A DNA stretch of 64,000 nucleotides, taken from the NCBI RefSeq assembly GCF_036636695.1, contig NZ_JAVWNW010000003.1, one strand, 5' to 3'. The notes below the pieces were generated by a model. That model made no database searches. It had not been told where the DNA came from and saw nothing but the letters and a program-made list of their open reading frames with translations. Positions 8,473 to 16,934 of this stretch are shown in pieces (within the stretch, counting starts at the first letter, position 1; each line of letters begins with the position of its first letter). The translations under genes and the position numbers were made by a program. The DNA comes from Anaerorhabdus sp036636695 (lineage in GTDB: Bacteria > Bacillota_I > Bacilli_A > Erysipelotrichales > Erysipelotrichaceae).

Positions 8473-8724
8473 GTGGAAAATAATAGAATAGTTTACTTGA
8501 ATAAACCACTAGATAGCGATGAACAAAATTGGATAGGAATATTACCGTAGGTAAATAGCCTTACTTCTGCAATTTATCAAGATGCAAAAATGATAGCAGT
8601 TACATCTAATTTTGGGGGTGGAAAATCAAGTGTTGTTGAGTCACTAAGTCGAAAAATAAATGGGAAAAATGATTCAAATTTCAAGAGAAAATATACTAAA
8701 GGAAAAAATGAATTAACTAAGTAA
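8473..8724 (+). pseudogene. Remnant of a P-loop NTPase (YobI-like)
   Basis: The frame starts at GTG 8473, carries one in-frame TAG at 8548-8550 and ends at TAA 8722-8724. After the TAG it encodes NSLTSAIYQDAKMIAVTSNF followed by GGGKSSVVESL, a Walker A P-loop. The order of a leading helix, a short beta strand and this P-loop is like the N-terminus of YobI-type NTPases, which are over 1000 residues and often seen in defence islands. Only about 80 codons survive, so this is the 5' stump of a decayed gene. The family assignment is inference. Confidence 0.6.
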
Positions 8725-8810
8725 AAGATGCTAGAGTAATTTACAATGTTATTCTTATTTTTAAAAGTAATGTAACATTGTACAGCAATGCCGATTCTAC
8801 TAAATTGAAT

Positions 8811-8844
8811 GGCGGCTATGCAATATAAGACATTGCAGCCTGCC
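8811..8844 (+). promoter_or_regulatory. Strong hairpin upstream of the Gabija-like operon
   Basis: TGCAAT pairs with ATTGCA across a 7-nt loop, extended by GGCGGC against GCC-T-GCC with small bulges, about 12 bp in total. It lies 42 nt before the start of the first nuclease gene, whose ribosome-binding site is GAGGGAGG. It could be a terminator of earlier transcription or a leader regulator. There is no T-run directly after it. Confidence 0.4.
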
Positions 8845-8885
8845 ACTAGGCGAGTCGTTTTTGTTTTATTGAGGGAGGAAAAGTT

Positions 8886-10487
8886 ATGCGAGTGGATAAA
8901 ATTAAAATTCAAAATTATAAAATATTTCAAGATTTCTCAATGTCATTTAATGATGACCTTAATATTATTGTAGGTGATAACGAAACTGGAAAATCTACAT
9001 TTCTTGAAGCTATACATCTAGCCTTGACAGCACAACTGTCAGGGCGAAATATTCAGTATGAATTATCGCCTTATCTTTTCAGTATTGCTTCTATTCGGCA
9101 ATATGTGGTGAGTTTACAAACGAATCCTGCCACCCCCTTACCAGAAATATATATTGAAGTTTTTTTAAAAGAGGATAGTGAGGGTGAATTAGCACAATAC
9201 AAAGGCACAAATAATTCTGAGCGAAAGGATTGTGCCGGAGTATACTTGCGGATTGGATTTGATAGTGATTTTTCTGATGAATATAAGGAATATATTAAAA
9301 TTCCAAATGAAGTACAAACCGTGCCAGTAGAGTATTATTCCTGTACTTGGTTATCTTTTGCTAATAACACTTTTAAGTTTTCACAACTACCCTCTAAAAT
9401 AATGTTGCTTGACCGTTCTGACCAAAAAATGCAGAACGGGTCTGATAAATATATCGCTAAAATTATTGAGGATTCTCTTGAAAAATCAGATAGTGCGTTG
9501 CTATCGCTGCTTTTCCGTAAACAAAAAGAAGTTTTTGCAAGCCAAGACAGTATGAAAAAAATCAATGAACGCTTATCTGCTAATAAAGAGGACATAACAG
9601 ACCGTGACTTATCCGTTTCGATTGATGTTTCTGCCCGCAGTAATTGGGATAGTAATCTAACTTTATATATTGACGATGTTCCCTTTAGGTACATAGGAAA
9701 GGGTGAGCAAGGTTCAATAAAGACAAAACTTGCATTGCAAACTAAAATGGATAAATCTCAAATAATAATGGTCGAAGAACCCGAAACAAACCTTTCCTAT
9801 TCTAATTTGAATAAGCTAGTAAACAGTTTGATTCATGCTTGCTGTGAGAAACAGCTTGTAATTACAACACATAGCACATTCTTAATGAACAAAATAGGTA
9901 TAGATAAAGTTATATTTTTAAATGGTGCAGTCGCTTTAACAATGCAAGATATTAGCGATAGTACAAAGGATTATTTTAAAAAGTTGCCGGGATATGACAC
10001 GCTAAGAATGATAATTGCCCAACGCTCTATTCTTGTGGAGGGACGTTGCGATGAACTTATTGTTCAAAAAGCATACTATCAAATTCATGGCAAACTTCCT
10101 CTTGATGATGGGATTGATATAATCACCGTAGGTGGTTTAGTTTTTAAACGTTTTATGGAGATTGCTTCAAAATTGAATAAGCAAATAGCGGTGGTCACTG
10201 ATAACGATGGAGATTATACTGGTACTATCGAACGCTACAAAGAATTTGCTGCATTTCCAAATATTAAATTGTGCGTTGATGCTGACACTACTTATACTAC
10301 ACTTGAGCCACAACTTGTAAAAGCTAACGGCCTAACAAAAATGAACGAGTTGTTAGGAAAATCCTTTACAACAGAAATCGAAATTATTGATTATATGATT
10401 AAAAACAAAGCGGATTGTGCATTGCAAATATTCGAGAAAGGAGAGGGCGTGAAAATACCCCAATATATTTTGGATGCCATACAATAA
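8886..10487 (+). CDS. OLD-family ATPase/TOPRIM nuclease, GajA-like
   Basis: 533 residues. An N-terminal SMC/RecF-like ATPase has Walker A GDNETGKST at 30-38 and the Walker B/signature region IIMVEEPETNLS at about 291, followed by the H-loop ITTHSTFLM. A C-terminal TOPRIM domain has ILVEGRCDEL at about 382 (catalytic Glu) and VVTDNDGDY at about 435 (DxD). This is the architecture of GajA, the nuclease of the Gabija anti-phage system (578 residues in the founding member). The next gene overlaps it by 14 bp and is a UvrD-like helicase, as in Gabija. Base composition is visibly richer in G+C than the neighbours, a sign of transfer. GajA-like is an inference from domain order and context. Confidence 0.8.
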   Translation: MRVDKIKIQNYKIFQDFSMSFNDDLNIIVGDNETGKSTFLEAIHLALTAQLSGRNIQYELSPYLFSIASIRQYVVSLQTNPATPLPEIYIEVFLKEDSEGELAQYKGTNNSERKDCAGVYLRIGFDSDFSDEYKEYIKIPNEVQTVPVEYYSCTWLSFANNTFKFSQLPSKIMLLDRSDQKMQNGSDKYIAKIIEDSLEKSDSALLSLLFRKQKEVFASQDSMKKINERLSANKEDITDRDLSVSIDVSARSNWDSNLTLYIDDVPFRYIGKGEQGSIKTKLALQTKMDKSQIIMVEEPETNLSYSNLNKLVNSLIHACCEKQLVITTHSTFLMNKIGIDKVIFLNGAVALTMQDISDSTKDYFKKLPGYDTLRMIIAQRSILVEGRCDELIVQKAYYQIHGKLPLDDGIDIITVGGLVFKRFMEIASKLNKQIAVVTDNDGDYTGTIERYKEFAAFPNIKLCVDADTTYTTLEPQLVKANGLTKMNELLGKSFTTEIEIIDYMIKNKADCALQIFEKGEGVKIPQYILDAIQ

Positions 10488-11574
10488 TGAATTTTACTTA
10501 GCTTCTGCGGGAGCAGGAAAAACAACTATGATTTCCCAATATGCGGTTGACAATCCTAACTTGAAAATACTTTTGACTACTTATACGACGGAAAACACCT
10601 CACTCCTATCTAAATCAATCAGTGGAATCAATGGTGTCCTACCGCGTAATGTAACCGTAATGAGTTGGTTTTCTTTCCTGCTGTCCGAGTGCATACGCCC
10701 ATACCAAAATTTTGTGTATTGCGACGCTCGCATTGAGAACCTACACTTTATTCCGTATATATCATCAAAATACAAAAGACGTTCAGATGTTAGGCGATTT
10801 TACTTATCTGATAATTCTCATATTTATAGCGATAAAATGTCCGATTTTGCTTGTTGCTGCAATGAAACATCCAATGGATTGGTAATCAAGCGACTTGAAC
10901 AGCTATTTGATGTTTTCATATTAGATGAAACACAGGACATTTCAGGTTGGGACTTTGAACTTATTGGACTACTACTAAAATCAAAAATCAAGGTAATCAT
11001 GGTTGGTGATGTGCGTCAGCGTACTTATAGTACATCACAATCAACAAAGAACAAAAAATATTCTGATAACTTGTGCCTTTGGTTTGAAGAACTACAAAAC
11101 AAAGGACTGGGCAGTGTTAAATGGCTAAATCAATCATATCGCTGTATTCAACCAATTTGTGATTTTGCTGATAACATATTCCCCAACTTTCCAAAAACCA
11201 AATCCCTCAACACTGCATCTACTCCACATAGCGGTATTTACACACTTAAATCTGAAGATTTGCAGAAATATTATGAGCTATATCAACCACAGATTTTAGT
11301 CCACGATAAAAGGTCAGCAACTAAGGCGTTAGGACTGCCTGTTTACAATTTTGGTGCTGTCAAAGGGCAAACATACAATCATGTTGTAATTGTACCTACT
11401 AAACCCATTGAAAAATATCTTTGTAACGGAAATATTGCAGAGGTTGAAAGTGGAAAGGAAAGGTTCTATGTAGCTATAACACGTGCAAGATATAGCGTTG
11501 CGTTCTTAACATCTTGTACTCCAACAATACCGTGTTTATCAAACTGGGAACGTCCACATATTGAGGAGGTGTAA
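10474..11574 (+). CDS. UvrD-like helicase, GajB-like, compact
   Basis: 366-residue superfamily 1 helicase. Motif I is LASAGAGKTT (9-18), motif II is FILDETQD near 150, motif III is VMVGDVRQRTYS, motif IV is LNQSYRC near 213, and the C-terminal pair is FGAVKGQTYNHVVIV (motif V) and FYVAITRARYSV (motif VI). It is shorter than founding GajB (494 residues), implying missing or reduced 1B/2B subdomains. Translation is coupled to the upstream nuclease by a 14-bp overlap. By analogy it senses or unwinds DNA ends and nucleotide depletion and works with the nuclease. A plain DNA-repair role cannot be excluded. Confidence 0.8.
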   Translation: MPYNNEFYLASAGAGKTTMISQYAVDNPNLKILLTTYTTENTSLLSKSISGINGVLPRNVTVMSWFSFLLSECIRPYQNFVYCDARIENLHFIPYISSKYKRRSDVRRFYLSDNSHIYSDKMSDFACCCNETSNGLVIKRLEQLFDVFILDETQDISGWDFELIGLLLKSKIKVIMVGDVRQRTYSTSQSTKNKKYSDNLCLWFEELQNKGLGSVKWLNQSYRCIQPICDFADNIFPNFPKTKSLNTASTPHSGIYTLKSEDLQKYYELYQPQILVHDKRSATKALGLPVYNFGAVKGQTYNHVVIVPTKPIEKYLCNGNIAEVESGKERFYVAITRARYSVAFLTSCTPTIPCLSNWERPHIEEV

Positions 11575-11576
11575 AA

Positions 11577-12083
11577 ATGTCACTATGGGATATCAAAGGT
11601 GTTCCCCACAAAGGATGGACTTGTGTCGGAATGATTGATTTAGGTGAAGATGCCGCCGATATGGATTTTGAAACTCGCCGGGCAGAACTTTATGAAGAAT
11701 GTGAAATGTGCAATCAAGAGGGCATTCGTTATGTGCACATTATGGAACACCCTCAATATGACCGCCAGCTTCGTGTGGGCTGTGTCTGTGCTGAAAAAAT
11801 GGAGAACGATTACTTTGCTCCCCGTGACAGAGAAAACGCCCTAAAAAACAGACATAGCCGGAAAATAAATTTTCTTAAACGTGACTGGCAATATAGAGCA
11901 AATGGAAATCTTGTGCTGAAATATAAAGGCAGATACATTACTATAATGCAGAGTAAGTACAATCAATCGGAATATGGCGTTGCTTATGATAATGATTATA
12001 TTTGGCGTTATCAAGGAAGAAAAATTCGAGATATTCGCACCGCAAAGCTAGTTGCCTTTGAAATATTTGACCAAGACAACTAG
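11577..12083 (+). CDS. Small Cys/His-rich protein, third gene of the nuclease-helicase operon
   Basis: 168 residues, not recognised. It starts 2 nt after the helicase stop with GAGGAGGTG upstream, so it is surely in the same operon. The first half holds a possible zinc site: C42 and C45 (CEMC), H54 and H58, then C69 and C71 (GCVC), with another Cys at 16. The second half is basic, with aromatic beta-like stretches (LVLKYKGRYITIMQSKYN, YIWRYQGRKIRDI). It shares the higher G+C of its two neighbours. Zinc and nucleic-acid binding are guesses from residue pattern. It may be an accessory or regulatory subunit of the defence system. Confidence 0.7.
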   Translation: MSLWDIKGVPHKGWTCVGMIDLGEDAADMDFETRRAELYEECEMCNQEGIRYVHIMEHPQYDRQLRVGCVCAEKMENDYFAPRDRENALKNRHSRKINFLKRDWQYRANGNLVLKYKGRYITIMQSKYNQSEYGVAYDNDYIWRYQGRKIRDIRTAKLVAFEIFDQDN

Positions 12084-12760
12084 TTTCGTGTCTGATGCCC
12101 TGATGACCAACCAATCCAAAAGCAAGTTTATAGTGGTTATATGAACTAATCTACAGAAGCGTATTAATCTTTGATTTAAAATGTTTTCCGCACTAATATA
12201 TATAATTATAAGAGAAGAAATTGCGAATTTTAGAGTTTACACACTGCTCTAAAAGTTGATTTTTAGTTCCAATTTGGAGATCCACAATTAAGATGATGGG
12301 CATGGAAAAACTGTAAATCACATTTAAATGATGATTAATATACGAACAGGCAATTAGCATCATGTATGAAAGCTGGACGAGACTTGTCAATACACAATAG
12401 ATGAGAGAAACATCGACACGCGCTGATGTTTTTTGTTTGGAGGGTCTAACTGAAAATATTCTTTAAAATTATTATAATTATGGTGGTGATTAAATATCAA
12501 TCAGTCAAACCAGTCAAAGGGATAGGAGAAAACCTCCAACCATTTTATACGATTGACAGATGCAGACTTCTTTGTAGATACTTTGGAACATACATTTCAA
12601 ATTGCTAAGTACACGTGTCATAACCTTTTTTGCTGCGGAAAATCCATATCAAAACAGTTTATATATTATAGCTAATTTGATAAACTATACAATATCAGTT
12701 TAATCAAAAGCTTTTACTTATTGAATGATTTTTGTGGACTTTCGGAGGTGTAAATAGTTT
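12084..12760. other. 677-bp intergenic region with a terminator and gene debris
   Basis: Contains a terminator-like hairpin AAACATC/GATGTTT (12408-12414 with 12425-12431) followed by a T-run. The stretch 12510-12675 has a codon-like open frame (about 45 codons from TTG near 12552 region, ending TAA) that resembles no family I know and may be debris. I see no tRNA or intact gene. The sequence 12743-12750 supplies a strong GGAGGTG for the next gene. Confidence 0.45.
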
Positions 12761-14242
12761 ATGGGTAGTGAAATTGATGAAACTCTATTGCATTCTGATT
12801 TATCGGGACTAGAGAAATTAAGTAACTTTACTTTTGAAAGTAAAATGTTATTTAGCCAAAAATTTTCATCCAAACTGATGAATGGATCAGAAGTGGATTT
12901 GCAAATTGCATTTAATGAAAACATTATGCCATGGGAAATAGAAATTTTTACAGCATACTCTGTTATATACAACAGAGATTACGTTACGATGGAGTTGGAT
13001 TTAGTTTCATTTTCTGAAATCATTACCTATATCAGAAATTATTGGGATAAAGCTTGGGGCGATTTGGAACGTAGTGGTCAATACGCAGAAGCGTTTATTA
13101 TGAGAAATACAATTCAGCAATTCCCTTTGCAAGGAGTGTTTTTACAAAAGTTATTTAGATATAATTACTTTTTCACTTTTTTTAACGACAAATTGGATAT
13201 GAATAAATTGTTTATTAATAAATTTGGTGCAGAGTATAAAGAATTTGATATAACTGCTTTTATCATTTTTTTAGTTTTTAGCAACGAAACAAAAATGGAA
13301 GCAGACCAAAAGCAGATTCTTTTAACAAAAGCATTTCAAAACAAATCCGTTTTCTCTTCTCTTTGCATTGAAAAGGAAGAGTTCACGAATGAAATAAAAA
13401 AATTGTATAAGTCGGATATTATAGACCTTTTTTATGGCTTAAAAGCTCAGTACTGGTGGCCTTTTATTTCTGGTAAAGACTTTACCTATATACCATCTCC
13501 ATATTTGATTATCAATGCAGTTACTGATTCTATGCTCAATCGTTTGACTTTAAACGATCAAAGTTTGCGAAACCTAATCGGTAAAGAAATATTAGAAAAC
13601 TATTTTTATACCATTTACAAAGCAGTAAATTCCGTTACATGGATTAGCCCAGAGATTGAATATTATATAGGGAATCAACAATATAAAACGTCAGATGTTT
13701 TGGTTGTAGAAAATGAGTATTGTACATTTTATGATACAAAAGAAATGGTGCCTAGTCTGAAAATACGAAAATTGGATACTGAGGAAATAGAGAAAGACAT
13801 CAAAATCTATGCTGAAGCCATACTTCAAATATATCAGCAAATAAAGAATTATTTATCAGGACACTTTGAACTCGATAAAAAATATAAAAAAGAAAAATTG
13901 TTTGGTGTCGCTGTTATGCTTGAAGGTATTGCGTTATCTCACGAAAAAATATACACAAAAGCCTTTGAATTGTATGTAGCAAAGAACGGAAAACTCGACA
14001 TTGAGGAGCAGAATTTTATTCATAGTCATATAAAAATTGTTTCATTAGCAGATATAGAGAGGCTGGTGTTAGAGAATAATAGTTTTTTGCCATCACTGTT
14101 AAACCAAGAAAAAAATAAAATGTTTTGGAATGATTTGTGTTTTGCAAACTCCTATGAACAGAAAGGATTAATTCCGATATATGAAGATTACGTTTCTAAT
14201 CTAAAAGGCAGATATGCTGATGTTATTAAATCTTCTTTTTAG
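12761..14242 (+). CDS. Unrecognised 493-residue protein with a possible PD-(D/E)XK motif
   Basis: No family recognised. The N-terminal 300 residues are rich in aromatic and Lys/Asp residues and look alpha-helical, with no signal peptide or membrane segment. Around residues 300-330 a beta hairpin-like stretch reads KTSDVLV (D312), then YCTFYDTK with D325 and K327, matching the spacing of PD-(D/E)XK nuclease cores (D-x12-D-x-K). The ATG follows GGAGGTG. It is a solitary gene between a terminator region and the second 88-bp repeat, inside an island of restriction and abortive-infection genes. A defence role is inferred from location. The nuclease call is weak. Confidence 0.6.
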   Translation: MGSEIDETLLHSDLSGLEKLSNFTFESKMLFSQKFSSKLMNGSEVDLQIAFNENIMPWEIEIFTAYSVIYNRDYVTMELDLVSFSEIITYIRNYWDKAWGDLERSGQYAEAFIMRNTIQQFPLQGVFLQKLFRYNYFFTFFNDKLDMNKLFINKFGAEYKEFDITAFIIFLVFSNETKMEADQKQILLTKAFQNKSVFSSLCIEKEEFTNEIKKLYKSDIIDLFYGLKAQYWWPFISGKDFTYIPSPYLIINAVTDSMLNRLTLNDQSLRNLIGKEILENYFYTIYKAVNSVTWISPEIEYYIGNQQYKTSDVLVVENEYCTFYDTKEMVPSLKIRKLDTEEIEKDIKIYAEAILQIYQQIKNYLSGHFELDKKYKKEKLFGVAVMLEGIALSHEKIYTKAFELYVAKNGKLDIEEQNFIHSHIKIVSLADIERLVLENNSFLPSLLNQEKNKMFWNDLCFANSYEQKGLIPIYEDYVSNLKGRYADVIKSSF

Positions 14243-14385
14243 TAGTTTCAATTTATTTTAATAAAATTAGTAAAACAAAGCGAGTAACATTGTGCATCTA
14301 TTCAAATTGGTCATGTCAGTTCAAATCCCTTTCTTAAAATATGATGATATCCACGATTACCGTGGCTCGTAAATCAGTAGAAAGC
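14243..14385. other. Spacer before 88-bp repeat copy B
   Basis: Contains a T-arm-like GTTCAAATCCC scrap (about 14318-14330) and a small hairpin CCACG/CGTGG (14351-14365) just ahead of copy B. This parallels the tRNA end and 39-bp relic that precede copies A and C, although here the resemblance is poor. Confidence 0.35.
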
Positions 14386-14473
14386 ATAGATATCATATCG
14401 TTTAAGCCTTTTGTAGAAGGCTTTTTTAATGGTTTTAAAGGTATTTTGAAAACAACTTAACCGTAGATATCAT
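14386..14473 (+). repeat. 88-bp dispersed repeat, copy B
   Basis: Same length and ends as copy A (ATAGATATCAT at both ends), and the same internal hairpin with T-run (AAGCCTTTTGTAGAAGGCTT). The first 50 bases are nearly identical to copy A; the second half diverges at scattered positions. It separates the 493-residue gene from the DUF1016 gene. Confidence 0.85.
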
Positions 14474-14542
14474 ATTAAAAATATACAAAAATAAGGAAAC
14501 CTCCTAATTACTGCATATTAATAACTAGGGGGTAAATGTATT

Positions 14543-15559
14543 ATGTTAAATGAAGTAGTAAATCCATTAGTGATTGAAATTAGAAGTATTTTAGATATTG
14601 CAAGGTCTAAAATAGCACAAACGATAAACAATGAGCTAATTATTTCTTATTGGAAAATAGGGGAAGTTATTGTTCGTTATGAACAAAATGATAGTATTAG
14701 GGCGGCATATGGAGAACAAACTTTGAAGCAACTTTCGAAAGAATTAACTAAGGAGTTTGGAAAAGGATTTTCTAGATCAAATCTGCAAAATATGCGTGCA
14801 TTTTATCTTAACTATCCAAAATGCCAATCACTGACTGGCAAATTATCGTGGACTCATTACTGTGAACTTTTAAGTATATCTGATGTACCTAAAAGACAAT
14901 TTTATGAAAAAGAAGCAATAAACTCTAATTGGTCGGTTAGAGAAATGAAAAGACAAATTAATACTTCTTTATATGAAAGATTACTTTTGTCTAAAGGTGA
15001 ACTTAATAAACAAAAGATAATAAATATGACAAAAAAAGGAATAGAAATCAAGAAGCCGGATGACATCATTAAAGATCCCTATGTATTTGAGTTTTTAGGA
15101 ATACCTGAAGAAAAGCCAATTCTAGAAAGTGATTTGGAAAAAGCATTAACATTTCAAATAGAGAAATTTCTACTTGAATTAGGTAGAGGATTTATGTTTG
15201 TTGGAACTCAGCAAAGAGTAACTATTAATAATATACATTATTATGCAGATATGGTTTTCTATAATAAACCATTGAAGTCATATGTCATTATTGAACTTAA
15301 AACGACAAAGCTAATGCCGGAGGCAGTTGGACAATTGAATATGTATCTTAACTATTATGAAACTGAAATAAATGAGGATGGAGATAATAAGCCAATTGGA
15401 ATTATTCTTTGCACAGATAAAGATGCTCTAACTGTTGAATATGCATTAGGTGGGTTATCGAATAATATATTTGCGTCTAAATATACATATTATATTCCTG
15501 ATAAAAAACAATTAATTATGGAATTAGAAAAGGTAATAGAAAAACAGAGCTTTAAGTAA
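14543..15559 (+). CDS. DUF1016 (YhcG-type) PD-(D/E)XK nuclease-domain protein
   Basis: 338 residues. The N-terminal DUF1016_N half has the typical YWKIGEVIVRYEQND, LSKELTKEFGKGFSRSNLQN and LSWTHYCELL stretches. The C-terminal DUF1016 half carries a PD-(D/E)XK core, MVFYNKPLKSYVIIELKTTK, where the Asp before it and the E-x-K of IELK are the metal site, followed by GQLNMYLNYY. Such proteins occur in defence islands and beside restriction-modification genes, though their biochemical role is poorly known. The ATG follows AGGGGG. It stands alone between repeat copy B and a 39-bp relic, as one cargo module. Confidence 0.92.
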   Translation: MLNEVVNPLVIEIRSILDIARSKIAQTINNELIISYWKIGEVIVRYEQNDSIRAAYGEQTLKQLSKELTKEFGKGFSRSNLQNMRAFYLNYPKCQSLTGKLSWTHYCELLSISDVPKRQFYEKEAINSNWSVREMKRQINTSLYERLLLSKGELNKQKIINMTKKGIEIKKPDDIIKDPYVFEFLGIPEEKPILESDLEKALTFQIEKFLLELGRGFMFVGTQQRVTINNIHYYADMVFYNKPLKSYVIIELKTTKLMPEAVGQLNMYLNYYETEINEDGDNKPIGIILCTDKDALTVEYALGGLSNNIFASKYTYYIPDKKQLIMELEKVIEKQSFK

Positions 15560-15661
15560 ATATTCTATAAATTACAAATAATTTAATAGACTGTTTAATC
15601 ATTTAACTAATATGCAAAGTATTTTAGTATCTATTTTAATATCATAGTACAGCAAGAGGTT

Positions 15662-15700
15662 AGTCTAAGGGTAGGGGTTCGAAACCCATTAGGCGCTCCA
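15662..15700 (+). repeat. 39-bp tRNA-derived repeat, copy 2
   Basis: Gap-free match to 6832-6870: AGTCTAAGGGTAGG, a T-loop GGTTCGAAACCC, then ATTAGGCGCTCCA. It is the best preserved copy. The D-arm-like and T-arm-like parts adjoin directly, as if the anticodon arm had been deleted. Confidence 0.75.
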
Positions 15701-15807
15701 TGCTAATCGAACGAACCTGTGTCAAACACAGGTTTTTATGTACTTTTCTATAAAAAATTCAGGAAATTATACTTCTTTTACTAATAAATAAGTAGGAGGA
15801 AGTATAA
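15701..15807 (+). repeat. Leader cassette upstream of RhuM-Fic, copy 1 (with terminator)
   Basis: Starts GCTAATCGAACGAACCTGTG, includes a perfect terminator AACCTGTGT/ACACAGGTT (15714-15722 with 15726-15734) followed by T residues, and ends with AAGTAGGAGGAAGTATA before the ATG. The homologous copy 2 is 17211-17318. The unit looks like a tRNA terminator joined to a rhuM promoter and ribosome-binding site. Confidence 0.75.
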
Positions 15808-16740
15808 ATGAAAGAAAATGGATCTATAATTTTCGAAGATGGAGTAATATCTGTAGAAGTTACTCTGGAACAGGGTACAGTTTGGCTGACTCAGGTACAA
15901 ATGTCAAAGTTATTTGATCGAGATATTTCTGTTATATCAAGACACATTAAAAATGCAATAAATGAAAATGAAATTTCAGAGAAAAGCAATTTGCAAAATA
16001 TGCAAATTGCAAATTCTGACAAACCAGTTGTTTTCTATGACTTAGATGTAGTTATCTCAGTTGGGTATAGAGTCAAATCTTTGAAAGGGACTATATTTCG
16101 AAGATGGGCAACTAAAATTCTTAAGGAATATACATTGAAAGGTGTAGTTTATAATGAAAAACGACTAAAACAACTAGAACGCATGCAAGAAATCCAAGTG
16201 GATATGATGGAAGGCGTGAAAGGATTTGATGCCTCAGAAGTATTAAGTGTACTTAATCTCTATTCACAAGGATTACAATTATTAGATGATTATGATCATC
16301 GAATGCTTCTAGAAAAAAAGAATCAAGAAACAGAATGTATTTATCAATTATCCTATGAAGAATGCATAGAAGTGATTGAACAATCACCCTTTGATGCTCG
16401 AGGAGACTTATTTGGAAAAGAAAGAGATGAATCATTTCAATCAAGTATAAATCAAGTCTATCAAAGTTATGATGGTGTTGAACTTTATCCTACCTTAGAA
16501 GATAAGGCAGTTAATTTACTCTACTTCATTACAAAAAACCATAGTTTTTATGATGGAAACAAGAGAATTGCAGCTACTATCTTTATTTACTTCTTAATGA
16601 AGAATAGGCAACTTATTGTAAATAATAAACAAAGGATTAATAATACGACACTGGCAACACTAACTGTACTGATTGCATCATCTAAACCTGAAGAAAGAGA
16701 AAATGTAATAGCGTTTTCAAAAGAATTGATTAAGTTATAA
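15808..16740 (+). CDS. RhuM-family protein with C-terminal Fic/DOC domain
   Basis: 310 residues. The N-terminal RhuM (virulence-associated, Pfam Virulence_RhuM) part contains TVWLTQVQMSKLFDRDISVI and FYDLDVVISVGYRVKS followed by FRRWATKILKEYTLKGVVYN, a DNA-binding/KilA-N-like fold. The C-terminal part has the Fic motif HSFYDGNKRIAA (near residue 250), the HxFx(D/E)GN(K/R)R AMP-transferase loop. Fic enzymes transfer AMP or other nucleotides to target proteins. RhuM-Fic proteins are common on genomic islands and may act as toxins or phage-defence effectors. No antitoxin-like gene adjoins it. Confidence 0.9.
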   Translation: MKENGSIIFEDGVISVEVTLEQGTVWLTQVQMSKLFDRDISVISRHIKNAINENEISEKSNLQNMQIANSDKPVVFYDLDVVISVGYRVKSLKGTIFRRWATKILKEYTLKGVVYNEKRLKQLERMQEIQVDMMEGVKGFDASEVLSVLNLYSQGLQLLDDYDHRMLLEKKNQETECIYQLSYEECIEVIEQSPFDARGDLFGKERDESFQSSINQVYQSYDGVELYPTLEDKAVNLLYFITKNHSFYDGNKRIAATIFIYFLMKNRQLIVNNKQRINNTTLATLTVLIASSKPEERENVIAFSKELIKL

Positions 16741-16747
16741 AGGGATG

Positions 16748-16786
16748 AGTCTAAATGTATGACTTCAGAACCCATTAGGTGCTCCA
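16748..16786 (+). repeat. 39-bp tRNA-derived repeat, copy 3
   Basis: Gap-free match to copies 1 and 2 (AGTCTAA, then AGAACCCATTAGGTGCTCCA), more decayed in the T loop. It ends 15 nt before 88-bp repeat copy C. The intervening ATCTGATGTAACGCG is nearly the same as the 15 nt between tRNA-Arg and copy A. Confidence 0.7.
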
Positions 16787-16801
16787 ATCTGATGTAACGC
16801 G

Positions 16802-16889
16802 ATAGATATCATATCGTTTAAGCCTTTAAATAAAGGTTTTTTTAATACTTTTGAAGTTATTTTGAAAAGAGCTAAGCCATAGATATCAT
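16802..16889 (+). repeat. 88-bp dispersed repeat, copy C
   Basis: Same 88-bp length with ATAGATATCAT at both ends. The internal hairpin has drifted to AAGCCTTTAAATAAAGGTTT, keeping some pairing, and it still has the T-run. Compensating changes within the stem suggest the hairpin mattered at some stage. Confidence 0.82.
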
Positions 16890-16934
16890 ACGAAAAGTGA
16901 ATGATCTAAATATTAATTACATGTTTTAATAATG

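Noticed and set aside
8577..8930. 117-codon minus-strand ORF opposite the NTPase remnant
   Set aside because: It is antisense to the P-loop frame and the nuclease start and has no ribosome-binding site or domain.
12193..12390. 65-codon minus-strand ORF after the Gabija-like operon
   Set aside because: No ribosome-binding site, no recognisable domain and an AT-rich composition with few constraints.
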